DNA of 64,000 bases from JAYVJH01 sp043777595 (lineage in GTDB: Bacteria; Bacteroidota; Bacteroidia; Cytophagales; Spirosomataceae). Every line of letters begins with the position of its first letter. The first letter of the stretch is position 1. The stretch is from assembly GCA_043777595.1 (NCBI GenBank), contig JAYWHT010000116.1, positions 1 through 64,000 on the forward strand, in the 5' to 3' direction. A program made the position numbers and the translations under genes. Below are positions 9,080-18,540 of the stretch, piece after piece. Below the pieces are notes generated by a model. The model was not told the DNA's origin. It made no database searches and saw only the letters and a list, made by a program, of their open reading frames with translations.

Positions 9080-10285
9080 ATGAAACATTTTTCCTACGGC
9101 TGGGTTGTCCTTCTTGGCCTATTGCTCATATACACTGCCAGCAACGGTATTGCACTCAACACGGCCCCACTTTTTTTTCCAGACATAATGAAAGAATTTG
9201 GCCTCGACCAAGCGCAAATCCAGCGTGGGCCCGCTTTGTTGTTTTTGCTTATAGCCTTACTATCGCCGTTTATGGGTTATTTGTTAGACCGCTTCAATGC
9301 CCGAATACTCATCACGATTGGTGCAGTTGGGCTTGTGTTGGATATATTTTTCTTTTCGGCCATTAGTAGCTACCCACAATTTTTGATTTTTTATGTCGGT
9401 TATTCGTTGTGCTTGGCACTATGCGGCATTATTTCGAGCATGTATTTAGTAACAAACTGGTTTGGGCAGCATCGTGGCAAAGCCGTTGGTATTTTGCTGC
9501 TTGGCTCGAGTTTGGGAGGAGCTATATTTCCGCCATTGGCTGGCAAATGGATAAAAACCATCGGTTGGCATGGAGCCGCCTATCAGCTTAGTTTTATTGC
9601 TGCTGCGTTTATTTTAATACCTCTATTGTTTATTCGCAACAAGAAACAAACTCCAACTACCAAATCGCAAGTAACCTTACCGAACAATGACGTAACTCTA
9701 AAAGAAGCCGCCAGCACGCCTACTTTTTACCTTTTGCTGATTGGTACTTCTGTTTTGTGGTTTTGTATCAATGGAATCATCAACAACAATGCGCTTTATC
9801 TCAAAGACCTACAATTAGATTCTGGTCAAGCAGGTAAAATCATAGGTCTGTTTTTTGCTTGGGCTATGTTTGGTAAATTATTTTTTGGTTTTTTAAGCGA
9901 TTATTTCAGCAAAAAAATCATCATGCTCTTGGCCATCGTCAATCTATTGGCTGGTGCTATCTTGCTATATCTCACCACCACCGACCAGTCGTTGCTCAGT
10001 GCTTATGCCATTTGTTTTGGTATAGGTTTCAGTGGCGCTTTCACCATGATTCAGCTATTGGTTGCCGAGTTGTACCAAGGCCAACACTATGGGCGTATTT
10101 TGGGCGTTGTTACAATGGTGGACACCCTCGCTGGTAGTGCAGGAGCATTAGGTTTGGGTATTTTACGAAAAACATCGGGCAGTTATGTGAGTAGTTTTCA
10201 GTTAATGATTGTCCTTTGTGTAGTGTCTTTGGTGGCGACACTCTTTATCAAAAAAACAAATATACAAATCGCAAATGCACACTAA
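9080..10285 (+). CDS. MFS transporter
   Basis: A 401-residue integral membrane protein with about twelve hydrophobic segments and a long cytoplasmic loop in the middle (about residues 190-215). The segment after helix 2 (GYLLDRFNAR) fits the MFS motif A region, and LSDYFSKK fits its repeat in the second half. The overall pattern is like the oxalate/formate (OFA) or monocarboxylate branch, but the substrate is not determined. Its end overlaps the following acetyltransferase gene by 11 bases, so they are probably co-transcribed. Confidence 0.88.
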   Translation: MKHFSYGWVVLLGLLLIYTASNGIALNTAPLFFPDIMKEFGLDQAQIQRGPALLFLLIALLSPFMGYLLDRFNARILITIGAVGLVLDIFFFSAISSYPQFLIFYVGYSLCLALCGIISSMYLVTNWFGQHRGKAVGILLLGSSLGGAIFPPLAGKWIKTIGWHGAAYQLSFIAAAFILIPLLFIRNKKQTPTTKSQVTLPNNDVTLKEAASTPTFYLLLIGTSVLWFCINGIINNNALYLKDLQLDSGQAGKIIGLFFAWAMFGKLFFGFLSDYFSKKIIMLLAIVNLLAGAILLYLTTTDQSLLSAYAICFGIGFSGAFTMIQLLVAELYQGQHYGRILGVVTMVDTLAGSAGALGLGILRKTSGSYVSSFQLMIVLCVVSLVATLFIKKTNIQIANAH

Positions 10286-10826
10286 TATACCTGACCTTCA
10301 ACCCAAACTATTACAAAACGATCTGGTTAAGATAAGACCGCTGACCAAAATTGACTTTGAGCAGCTCTATGCAGTAGCGGCAGACCCACTCATCTGGGAA
10401 CTACACCCCAACCACGACCGATATAAACGAGAGGTCTTTCAAGTATATTTTGATAGTGCAATAGCCTCAAAGTCGGCCTTTTTGATTTTAGATAAAAATA
10501 CTAATGAACTTATTGGCAGCACTCGTTATTATGACTATGACCCCAAGTTATCAAAAATAGCTATCGGCTACAGTTTTATGGCTCGACAATATTGGGGCGG
10601 CCAGTACAACAAAGCCATCAAAACACTGTTGCTAAACCATACCTTTGATTTTGTCAAAACGGTTGTATTTCATATCGGTTCTTCCAATTTTCGTTCGCAA
10701 CGAGCTACGGTCAAGTTGGGTGCGGTCAAGACTGGTGAATTTGACATTGACCCCATCACAAATATAGCCGCCAATTATGAATATGAAATGCAAAAACAAG
10801 ATTGGTTAGTAAAAAGCAATGAATAG
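10275..10826 (+). CDS. GNAT family N-acetyltransferase
   Basis: A 183-residue GNAT protein of the RimJ/RimL-like type: an N-terminal LVKIRPLTKIDF strand, a central GSTRYYDYD strand, and the acetyl-CoA region around YWGGQYNKAIKTLLL. It would move an acetyl group from acetyl-CoA to an amine; the acceptor is unknown. It overlaps the MFS gene by 11 bases. Downstream (10827-10941) is a short spacer with two small hairpins (10868-10888 region) but no T-tract. Confidence 0.85.
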   Translation: MHTNIPDLQPKLLQNDLVKIRPLTKIDFEQLYAVAADPLIWELHPNHDRYKREVFQVYFDSAIASKSAFLILDKNTNELIGSTRYYDYDPKLSKIAIGYSFMARQYWGGQYNKAIKTLLLNHTFDFVKTVVFHIGSSNFRSQRATVKLGAVKTGEFDIDPITNIAANYEYEMQKQDWLVKSNE

Positions 10827-10941
10827 TAAAAAAACATTGCGCCATCGCTCGGCTCTGTCGAGCGAAAACTATCAATAGCCCTCTGGGCGAACCAAGTTAA
10901 GTACTTGATTATTTTTATTTTAAAGCTATTTATTTCAAAAT

Positions 10942-11700
10942 ATGATTCAACAACTATTGTACTTTTTGGGTAGTATCATAACAATCCCTTTACTGCCCAT
11001 ACTTTACATAATGGGCAAAAATGTACGCAACAACGTACCTCAACTTCCAGAAGCGAGTGGCAACATTGTTGGCAAAATTGCAGGAAACAATACAGTAATA
11101 AATCTTTTGACTTTGGGCGAAAGTAGCATGGCTGGTGTAGGTGTTACAGACCACACAAACGCCATTACGGGGCAAATTGCAAAGACAATCAACGACACAA
11201 ACGGCAGCACTGTGTGCTGGCAAGTGCTGGCTCGAAATGGCTACACTGCCGAAAAAGTAAATTCAAAACTTATTCCAAAAATACCCCTTCAAGCATTTGA
11301 CATTATCGTCATTGGACTGGGCGGCAATGATACTTTTAAACTCAATAGCCCACTGACGTTCAAAAAAAATATTTTTTCGGTCATCAATAACATACAAAAG
11401 CTACAGCCAAAAGCCAAAATAATCATTGTCAATATGCCTCCAATAGCCTACTTTCCTGCTTTTCCGTGGTTAATGCAATTTATTTTGGGCAATTTGGTAT
11501 CGCTGCACGGTAGTATTATTGGCACTATTCCAACTGTTTTCAAAAATGTACATTACATGAGCGAACCCATTAGTTTTGAGGAACAAACCAATAAAAACCC
11601 AGATATGTTTGACTATTTTAGTGATGGCGTACACCCTTCGGCATTGACTTACAAAATTTGGGGCGAAGACATCGGCAATTTTATTCTGTCCAAAATTTGA
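10942..11700 (+). CDS. SGNH/GDSL hydrolase
   Basis: A 252-residue protein with one N-terminal hydrophobic segment (residues 5-25) acting as anchor or signal. Block I is a GDS variant, G59-E60-S61, with S61 as nucleophile; GLGGND supplies the oxyanion Gly and Asn, and SDGVHPS near the end supplies the catalytic Asp-x-x-His. Members are esterases or lipases on acyl or acetyl esters. The aspartate of GDS being glutamate is common in subfamilies. The natural substrate is unknown. Confidence 0.88.
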   Translation: MIQQLLYFLGSIITIPLLPILYIMGKNVRNNVPQLPEASGNIVGKIAGNNTVINLLTLGESSMAGVGVTDHTNAITGQIAKTINDTNGSTVCWQVLARNGYTAEKVNSKLIPKIPLQAFDIIVIGLGGNDTFKLNSPLTFKKNIFSVINNIQKLQPKAKIIIVNMPPIAYFPAFPWLMQFILGNLVSLHGSIIGTIPTVFKNVHYMSEPISFEEQTNKNPDMFDYFSDGVHPSALTYKIWGEDIGNFILSKI

Positions 11701-11745
11701 TAAAATTTACATCTAACTGATAATAAAATCATTAAAACCAAAAAA

Positions 11746-14043
11746 TTGAAATATAAAAATACTAAAACTACACACCTTGTGAGAACTTTGAAAGGGCTAT
11801 TGCTTGTGGTAATGGTAGGCTATTCACCTATTTTTGCTCAAACGCCCAACGAATTAAAATACAGAATCCATATCAAAAAAGCACAAGGTAAGATTGTACT
11901 CGATGGGCTTTTGAACGAACCAGACTGGCAAAAAGCCGAGCCAACGAGTCCGTTTGGCCAACAGTTTCCAGCCGACACTTCGGAGGCAGTACAACAAACC
12001 CAAACTCGACTGACGTTCGACGACCAAAATATTTACTTGGCTTATGTAGTCGATGGCCCCCGAAAATATGTCGTGCAGTCGCTAAAACGAGATTTTCCAC
12101 AGGGTGGTGGTACAGATTTGATTTTTGTAAACTTCGATACTTTCAAAGACAAACAAAATGCGTTTCATTTTGCAGTCAGTCCGTATGGGGTACAGCGAGA
12201 TGCCTTGATTTCAAATGGCAATACTATTTCCAACGACTGGGATAACAAATGGCAAGTTGAGGTCAAAAACTACGATGACAAATGGATAGTAGAAATTGCA
12301 ATACCTTTCAAGACGATACGCTACAAAGTTACCGAAGGCACAAATGAGTGGAATGTAAATTTTTTTAGGAACAATCTTTTTTTGAACGAACGCTCGTGTT
12401 GGGCGCAGATACCACGTGGATTTCCAGGCAACAATATCGCTTTTTCGGGTACACTCGTTTGGGACACTCCCCCACCCCGCCCTGGTGCCAACGTAGCTCT
12501 GATACCCTATCTGCTGGGCGGTGTCTCACAAGACTACCTCAACAATAAGCCTGTTGCAGTCGATAAAAACATAGGTATCGATGCCAAAATAGCCGTTACG
12601 CCATCGCTCAATCTGGACTTGACCATAAACCCCGACTTTGCCCAAGTAGAAGTAGATCAGCAAGTTACTAACTTGACCCGCTTTGAATTATTTTTTCCCG
12701 AACGCCGACAGTTTTTTTTAGAAAATGCTGACCTGTTTAGCAGTTTTGGTTTTACGAGAGTCAATCCATTTTTTTCAAGACGCATCGGCCTTGTCAAGAA
12801 TCCACAAACTGGCCTCAACATCAAAAATACAATATATTATGGTGCCAGACTAAGCGGAAAGTTAGATAACAACTGGCGTATTGGCTTACTCAATATGCAA
12901 ACAGGCAGCGATGACAATATTGGAGTAAAAGGCAGTAACTACACCGTGGCTACCATACAGCGCAGGCTTTTTACTCGTTCAAACATAAGTGCTATTGTGG
13001 TCAATCAGCAGGTGTCTGGTGCCAATAACTACAACCGTGTGGTGGGGCTGGACTATAATTTGGGTTCAAAAAATGGATTTTGGGCTGGTAAAGCCTTTCA
13101 CCACCAGATGTTTACACCCAAAACGGTCGATGGACAATTTGCACAGGGTTTAAGTTTACAATACGGCACGTCCAAATTGGGGGCAGAGCTACAACTCGAA
13201 AACATTGGCGGTAGCTACAATCCAGAGGTGGGCTTTGTGCCTCGCAATGGTTATTCTCGTATGTCTGGCAATGTGCAGTTCAATTTTTTTCCTAAAAGTT
13301 CGCTCATCAATTCATTTTTTATAAACCCCGACTGGGACATGGTTTGGTCTCGCAAAGACAACCAACAAATAAACTGGAAAATTGCTGGTGGTACGCCCAA
13401 CAATCTTTTTTTGGATTGGGACGCAGGGCTTTTTGGTGGTATTAGTTTTCAAAACGGTGCTGTTTTTTCTGCTTCGCTACTCCGCTGGGACTATACCTAT
13501 TTGTTTGCAGACTTTGACCCATCTGGCCTTGGCGATACAAAAAAAGTACTGAAAGCAGGTACAGATTATCTGTATTTTAGCAACCGAATGAGCTTTCAGT
13601 CAAATCAAAGACGGCGACTATGGACGGTTACTCAGTTACGGTTTGGCAATTATTTTAATGGGCGAATTTTGAGCTTAAACCCTGTTATCAATTATCGTTA
13701 TCAGCCTTTTGCTTTGTTTTCTTTATCTGTCAATTACAACCAAATTAGGCTGCCGCAGGGCTTTAACGATTCTGATTTATGGCTCATAAGCCCTCGGGCC
13801 GATATTACTTTTTCGAGAGCCGTTTTCTTGACAACTTTTGTACAGTACAACAACCAGACAAATAACATGAACGTCAATGCTCGTTTTCAGTGGCGGTTCA
13901 AGCCAGTGAGCGATCTATTTGTGGTCTATACCGACAATTATTTTACCCAAGATTTTAGTACTGCCGACAGTCGATTCTTTACACCCTTTCAGTCCAAAAA
14001 TCGTGCTATTGTCTTGAAATTAACCTATTGGTTGAATGTGTAA
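11746..14043 (+). CDS. DUF5916 outer-membrane protein with N-terminal CBM9-like domain
   Basis: A 765-residue protein that starts with TTG at 11746, the only candidate that keeps the full signal peptide (residues 1-31, ending IFAQ). Residues about 40-230 are a carbohydrate-binding family 9-like domain (ITLDG/LNEPDW and AFHFAVSP landmarks). The rest is the DUF5916 beta-barrel with the landmark LFFPERRQFFLENADLF. The combination is common in Bacteroidota outer membranes; its ligand is unproven. The upstream stop codon lies in the same frame at 11698, so the start must be after it. Confidence 0.82.
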   Translation: MKYKNTKTTHLVRTLKGLLLVVMVGYSPIFAQTPNELKYRIHIKKAQGKIVLDGLLNEPDWQKAEPTSPFGQQFPADTSEAVQQTQTRLTFDDQNIYLAYVVDGPRKYVVQSLKRDFPQGGGTDLIFVNFDTFKDKQNAFHFAVSPYGVQRDALISNGNTISNDWDNKWQVEVKNYDDKWIVEIAIPFKTIRYKVTEGTNEWNVNFFRNNLFLNERSCWAQIPRGFPGNNIAFSGTLVWDTPPPRPGANVALIPYLLGGVSQDYLNNKPVAVDKNIGIDAKIAVTPSLNLDLTINPDFAQVEVDQQVTNLTRFELFFPERRQFFLENADLFSSFGFTRVNPFFSRRIGLVKNPQTGLNIKNTIYYGARLSGKLDNNWRIGLLNMQTGSDDNIGVKGSNYTVATIQRRLFTRSNISAIVVNQQVSGANNYNRVVGLDYNLGSKNGFWAGKAFHHQMFTPKTVDGQFAQGLSLQYGTSKLGAELQLENIGGSYNPEVGFVPRNGYSRMSGNVQFNFFPKSSLINSFFINPDWDMVWSRKDNQQINWKIAGGTPNNLFLDWDAGLFGGISFQNGAVFSASLLRWDYTYLFADFDPSGLGDTKKVLKAGTDYLYFSNRMSFQSNQRRRLWTVTQLRFGNYFNGRILSLNPVINYRYQPFALFSLSVNYNQIRLPQGFNDSDLWLISPRADITFSRAVFLTTFVQYNNQTNNMNVNARFQWRFKPVSDLFVVYTDNYFTQDFSTADSRFFTPFQSKNRAIVLKLTYWLNV

Positions 14044-14051
14044 TTACTTTT

Positions 14052-14095
14052 AATGAATAAAAAAATAGTACCCAAAATAAGTCTCTACTCAATAG
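14052..14095 (+). repeat. Duplicated 5' end of the DacB gene
   Basis: Bases 14052-14095 repeat 14169-14213 with one T/C change and one missing G, so this is a second copy of the start of the next gene. It contains an ATG (14053) in frame with the same first residues (IVPKISLYSI), but the frame runs into the REP hairpin and stops at 14158-14160 after 35 codons. It is therefore a truncated decoy ORF rather than a gene. Confidence 0.85.
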
Positions 14096-14096
14096 T

Positions 14097-14116
14097 CCGT
14101 TGGCTGAAGCCAACGG
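14097..14116. repeat. REP-like hairpin, copy 1
   Basis: A perfect hairpin with 9-bp arms CCGTTGGCT and AGCCAACGG and a GA loop, followed by CAACT. The same unit recurs at 53647, and with compensatory arm changes at 50807 and 50849. Here it lies between the two copies of the dacB 5' end. Confidence 0.85.
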
Positions 14117-14173
14117 CAACTGATTTGATTTTTAAAAGATTATTATATTACTTAGTCTAATTGCCTTGAATGA

Positions 14174-15523
14174 ATGAAAAAAATAGTACCCAAAATAAGC
14201 CTCTACTCAATAGCACTCAGCCTGATGATTTCAAGTTGTGCAACTTCGCAAGTAGCCATTAGTAGCATTTCAGCATCAGATACTTTGGTAACGGCTCTCA
14301 TTGCACAGTCGCCTGTTTTTAGGCAAAGCCACACGGGCTTTTCACTTTATGATTTAGAAAAACAAACTACACTGGCCACCTACAACGCCGACCGTTATTT
14401 TATACCTGCCTCCAACACCAAACTCTATACTTTTTATGCGGGTATCTCGATACTTGGCGACTCAATACCCGCCCTTAAATATGTGGAACACGGCGATTCA
14501 TTGATTTTTTGGGGAACAGGCGACCCAACACTCCTACACCCCGACTTACCAACAAGTAAAGTACCCGATTTTTTGAAAAACTGGAAAGGCAAACTATTTT
14601 GGGCGGCAGGCACTACCCAAAAACGATACGGCTTGGGCTGGTCGTGGGACGATTATAACGATTATTATCAAGCCGAAGTAACACAATTACCGATTTATGG
14701 TAACATAGTTCGGTTTGAGACAAAGGGAATAAAATTAGATTATTTGCCAGATATAATCGAAAACATTACTTATACTAACAGCACTGACGATGACAAAACA
14801 GAAATCAAAATCGTTAGAGACGAACACCAAAACAAGTTTGAGGTATTTATTGACCCAACTCAAAAAAAAGAAACGACTGATGTACCATTTGTAACCAGCG
14901 ACTCGCTCGTGTTGCAATTATTGGCCGATACGCTCAATAAAAACATTGAAGTAATTGATTATAAAAAATACAAACGCGCTGAAATCAAAACACTGTATAG
15001 CTTGCCCGTTGATGTAATTTACAAGCAAATGTTACAACAGTCTGACAATATGCTGGCCGAGCAGGTATTGGTTTTGTGCGCTTCGCAGTTTGACTCACTC
15101 AATAACTTATCGACTACCAAACCGACCATTGATTCTATCAAGACCAAGCTCATGAGCGACCTACCCGATGAGCCAATCTGGGTGGACGGTTCGGGACTGT
15201 CTCGCTACAATCTCGTTACGCCTCGTGCTACTGCTAAATTATTAGAAAAATTATATACAAAAATACCCCAACAACGTTTATTTGACCTCTTGCCAACGGG
15301 CGGAAAATCAGGTACTATCAAAAGTAGCTTTAAGAACACTACACCGTTTATTTTTGCCAAATCTGGTAGTTTTTCAAATACTTACAACATCAGTGGTTAT
15401 CTGAGAGCTAAATCAGGCAAAATTTTGGCGTTTAGTTTTATGAATAATAATTTTACCAAGCCCACTTCAGAAATAAGAAAAGAAGTAGAACGGATATTGG
15501 GAATAATACGAGATAAATACTAA
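14174..15523 (+). CDS. dacB: D-alanyl-D-alanine carboxypeptidase/endopeptidase (PBP4-like, S13)
   Basis: A 449-residue penicillin-binding protein of peptidase family S13. The N-terminus has a hydrophobic signal with a lipobox-like ISS-C22, so it is probably a periplasmic lipoprotein. The three active-site motifs are present: S80-N-T-K83, SDN in QQSDNMLAEQ, and KSG in GGKSGTIKS. It trims D-Ala from stem peptides or cuts D-Ala-mDAP cross-links during murein turnover. The first 13 codons are duplicated upstream around a REP hairpin. The stop overlaps the ATG of a longer reading of the tolC gene (TAATG), which I do not favour. Confidence 0.92.
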   Translation: MKKIVPKISLYSIALSLMISSCATSQVAISSISASDTLVTALIAQSPVFRQSHTGFSLYDLEKQTTLATYNADRYFIPASNTKLYTFYAGISILGDSIPALKYVEHGDSLIFWGTGDPTLLHPDLPTSKVPDFLKNWKGKLFWAAGTTQKRYGLGWSWDDYNDYYQAEVTQLPIYGNIVRFETKGIKLDYLPDIIENITYTNSTDDDKTEIKIVRDEHQNKFEVFIDPTQKKETTDVPFVTSDSLVLQLLADTLNKNIEVIDYKKYKRAEIKTLYSLPVDVIYKQMLQQSDNMLAEQVLVLCASQFDSLNNLSTTKPTIDSIKTKLMSDLPDEPIWVDGSGLSRYNLVTPRATAKLLEKLYTKIPQQRLFDLLPTGGKSGTIKSSFKNTTPFIFAKSGSFSNTYNISGYLRAKSGKILAFSFMNNNFTKPTSEIRKEVERILGIIRDKY

Positions 15524-15645
15524 TGGCAACAACGCCGATACAAATATACCAAAAACACCAGCTAATAATCTATATCAACCGCTTATCAATTTTTGATGTT
15601 ATTTTCTGTAAATCAGTCGTAAAATTGAACAAAAAACTACCAGCT

Positions 15646-17094
15646 ATGAGAAAATTGCTCCTCTTTTTGGGCTTCACAATTTGTTACAACGCCCAAGCAC
15701 AGCAAAAATACAGCCTTCAACAGTGCATCACGACAGCCTTAGACAATAATTTACAACTCAAACAAGGGCAGTTGCAAGTACAAGTTAGTCAAAATGTGCT
15801 CAACCAGTCGAACTATCAAAAATACCCAAACCTCAATTTCAGCGGTTCGCAGGGTATTCAGTCTGGTCGAAATATCGACCCTTTTACCAATCAGTTTGTG
15901 GAGCAATCTGTCAATTTTAGTCAGTTTGGTATCAATACTGGTGTTGTGTTATTTAGTGGTTTTCAACAAAAAAACACCATTAAGCAAAATCAACAAAACG
16001 TATTGGCCTCTCAAAAAGATTTGGACGGAATCAGAAATACGCTTTCGGTCAATGTTGCCAATGCTTACCTGACTGTACTGAACAACGAAGAACAATTAGA
16101 CAACACTCGCCGCCAGGTAAGTGCAACACTTTTACAGTTGGACCGCACTACAAAACTCGTCAAAGCAGGGTCGCTGGCACAGACTACGTTGTTTGACATT
16201 CAGGCACAGTTGGCCAATGAAGAGTTGGCAGTAGTGAACGCCCAAAACACCGTCGAACTGTCTAAATTGGCACTAAAACAGTTGATGAACCTACCCGCCA
16301 ACGAAGCCGTGGACATTGTCAGAATCCAGCTACCAGACCCTTCGCTCAACCCTTACGATGCAACAATCGAACAAGTTTATAACGCCGCTCTTAAATATTT
16401 GCCCGATATGGAGGCGGCCAAACTCCGTATTGAGAGTGCCAAGACTGGCGTAGAGATAGTAAAAGGTACAAAGATGCCGACAATATCATTGAGTGGCGGG
16501 TTGAGTTCGTCTTATTCGAGCGCAGCACCAACCGAACGATTTGTGGGCGATGGTGGCGCATTAAGAACGATTGATGTACCCTCTCAAACTCGTTATGTGC
16601 AGTTTGGCGGTTCGCAAATACCCATTATCGAAAAAGTAGGTGTACCGAGCGGCTCACTTCAACGTTTTGGCTATCTCAATCAGTTAGATTTTAACCGCAA
16701 TGCCAACTTAGGTATTGGCCTCAGAATGCCTATTTTCAATGGCTATGCGGCCAAATATAGAATTGCGAGCGCACAAATTCAGCAAAAAAACTTAGAATAT
16801 CAATCCCAAATTATCCAGAATCAAATTCGCCAAAATGTCGAACAGGCATATTATACCATGCTCAATGCCGCCAAGCGGTTTCAGGCTACGTCCAATCAAG
16901 TACAGTCATTGGATTTAGCTTTTAAGGCTGCCGAATCTCGATTTAATGCAGGAGCAATTAATTCATTAGACTATAACATCGCCAAAACCAACCTCGACCG
17001 TGCCAGAGGCAATCTCATTCAGGCCAAATACGACTATGTATTTCGTACCAAAATCTTAGACTTTTATCAAAACAAACCCCTTTCGGTGGAGTAA
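15646..17094 (+). CDS. TolC family outer-membrane efflux protein
   Basis: The frame is open from 15523, but I chose ATG 15646 because it begins a normal signal peptide (MRKLLLFLGF...AQAQ) while the upstream 41 codons do not look like protein. The resulting 482-residue protein has the two tandem OEP domains of TolC, with long helical segments and the YSLQQCITTALDNN start typical of the family. It forms the outer-membrane tunnel for a pump. The next gene, 63 bases on, is a membrane-fusion adaptor, so they form the outer and middle parts of one efflux system. No inner-membrane pump is adjacent. Confidence 0.92.
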   Translation: MRKLLLFLGFTICYNAQAQQKYSLQQCITTALDNNLQLKQGQLQVQVSQNVLNQSNYQKYPNLNFSGSQGIQSGRNIDPFTNQFVEQSVNFSQFGINTGVVLFSGFQQKNTIKQNQQNVLASQKDLDGIRNTLSVNVANAYLTVLNNEEQLDNTRRQVSATLLQLDRTTKLVKAGSLAQTTLFDIQAQLANEELAVVNAQNTVELSKLALKQLMNLPANEAVDIVRIQLPDPSLNPYDATIEQVYNAALKYLPDMEAAKLRIESAKTGVEIVKGTKMPTISLSGGLSSSYSSAAPTERFVGDGGALRTIDVPSQTRYVQFGGSQIPIIEKVGVPSGSLQRFGYLNQLDFNRNANLGIGLRMPIFNGYAAKYRIASAQIQQKNLEYQSQIIQNQIRQNVEQAYYTMLNAAKRFQATSNQVQSLDLAFKAAESRFNAGAINSLDYNIAKTNLDRARGNLIQAKYDYVFRTKILDFYQNKPLSVE

Positions 17095-17157
17095 TTTTGA
17101 ATTTTGATGTAATTATTTTTTTGTATCAAAACTCAACAACTCAAAACTAATATAACT

Positions 17158-18537
17158 ATGGCAAAACGTACTACTTCTAATCGTATATGGTGGATACTCG
17201 GCGGAGTAGTTCTACTTATGGCCGCTGGCCTTTTTTATGCAAAAACCAACGGACTTATCGGGCAGGTCAAGCCTACTGAGGTAGAGTTTGCCAAAGTCAA
17301 AAAAACCGACATCATCGAGCGTGTGAGCGCATCGGGACGAGTACAACCCGAGATTGAAGTCAAAATAAGCCCTGACGTATCGGGCGAAATCATAGGGTTG
17401 TATGTAGCCGAAGGGGATTCTGTGGTCAAAGGTCAGCTTTTGGTCAGAATCCGCCCCGATAACTACGAAGCATTTTTTGCACGGGCGCAAGCTGCCGTCA
17501 ATTCGAGCAAAGCCGATGTAGAACGCTCAAAAGCATCGTTAGCACAAGTGCAAGCACAGTTGGTACGAGCAAAGACCGACTACGAACGCAACAAGAAACT
17601 GTTTGCAGATAAAGTAGTTTCAGATGCAGACATGGAGCGTAGCGAGGCCGATTTTAAAGTAGCCACCCAAAACGCCGAAGCCGCCAAGGCAACTATTGAG
17701 GCCGCCAAATTTAATGTCCAAAGTTCGCAAGCTGCACTAAAAGATGCCGCCGAAAACCTTAGAAAAACTACTATTTATGCTCCGCAGAGTGGCTCAATTT
17801 CAAAACTAAACGTAGAAGCTGGCGACCGTGTGGTGGGTACATCGCAGATGGCCGGAACGGAAATTATGCGAATTGCTAACCTCAACAACATGGAAGTACG
17901 AGTTGATGTAAACGAAAACGACATAGTGCGTGTAAACGTAGGTGACACTGCCGATATTGAGGTGGACTCTTACGGCGACCGTAAATTTAAAGGGCTTGTT
18001 ACCGAAATTGCCAACACCGCCAATGGTATGGGGGCGGCTTCGGCAGTGTCGTCTGATGCTGTAACAGAGTTTGAGGTAAAAATCAAGATTTTAAATTCAT
18101 CTTATAAAGACCTCTCGAACAACCGTACCAAACGGTCATACCCGTTCAAACCAGGTATGACGGCAGCCGTTGAGGTAATTACCGACCGCAAAAATGGCAT
18201 ATTGACCGTTCCAATTTCGGCAGTTACGACCCGTGGCAAAAATACAGATATAGTATCAGAAGACGATGCACCACCACAAGAAGTCAAGCCAGTTGAAAAA
18301 GGCAAAAAAGCAGAAAAAATCAAAGAAATAGTATTTGTAAACGATAAAGGCAAAGCCAAAACCCGTGAAGTAAAAACTGGTATCAGCGATTTTGAAAATA
18401 TTGAGATTATTTCTGGCCTCAAAGCAGGCGATGAAATTATTTCGGGGCCATTCATAGAGGTGTCCAAACGATTGAAAGACAACGATGCCATTATCAAAAA
18501 ATCGGCTGAGGTCAAAAAAGACGAAACTCCGAAATAA
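17158..18537 (+). CDS. Efflux periplasmic adaptor (HlyD/MacA-like)
   Basis: A 459-residue membrane-fusion protein with one N-terminal transmembrane helix (residues 10-27), a lipoyl half-motif (SPDVSGEI), a long alpha hairpin rich in Ala, Lys and Gln (about 95-210), the second lipoyl half (IYAPQSGSISKLNVEAGDRV) and beta-barrel and membrane-proximal domains. The C-terminus has a Lys/Glu-rich insert at about 360-395. MacA partners with the ABC pump MacB. TolC lies just upstream, but the next gene is convergent and only 3 bases away, so the pump must be encoded elsewhere. Confidence 0.9.
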   Translation: MAKRTTSNRIWWILGGVVLLMAAGLFYAKTNGLIGQVKPTEVEFAKVKKTDIIERVSASGRVQPEIEVKISPDVSGEIIGLYVAEGDSVVKGQLLVRIRPDNYEAFFARAQAAVNSSKADVERSKASLAQVQAQLVRAKTDYERNKKLFADKVVSDADMERSEADFKVATQNAEAAKATIEAAKFNVQSSQAALKDAAENLRKTTIYAPQSGSISKLNVEAGDRVVGTSQMAGTEIMRIANLNNMEVRVDVNENDIVRVNVGDTADIEVDSYGDRKFKGLVTEIANTANGMGAASAVSSDAVTEFEVKIKILNSSYKDLSNNRTKRSYPFKPGMTAAVEVITDRKNGILTVPISAVTTRGKNTDIVSEDDAPPQEVKPVEKGKKAEKIKEIVFVNDKGKAKTREVKTGISDFENIEIISGLKAGDEIISGPFIEVSKRLKDNDAIIKKSAEVKKDETPK

Positions 18538-18540
18538 CGA

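Noticed and set aside
10868..10890. Two small GC hairpins after the GNAT gene as a terminator
   Set aside because: No T-tract follows either hairpin.
15523..15645. N-terminal extension of the TolC protein
   Set aside because: It precedes a normal signal peptide and does not look like protein; ATG 15646 is the better start.
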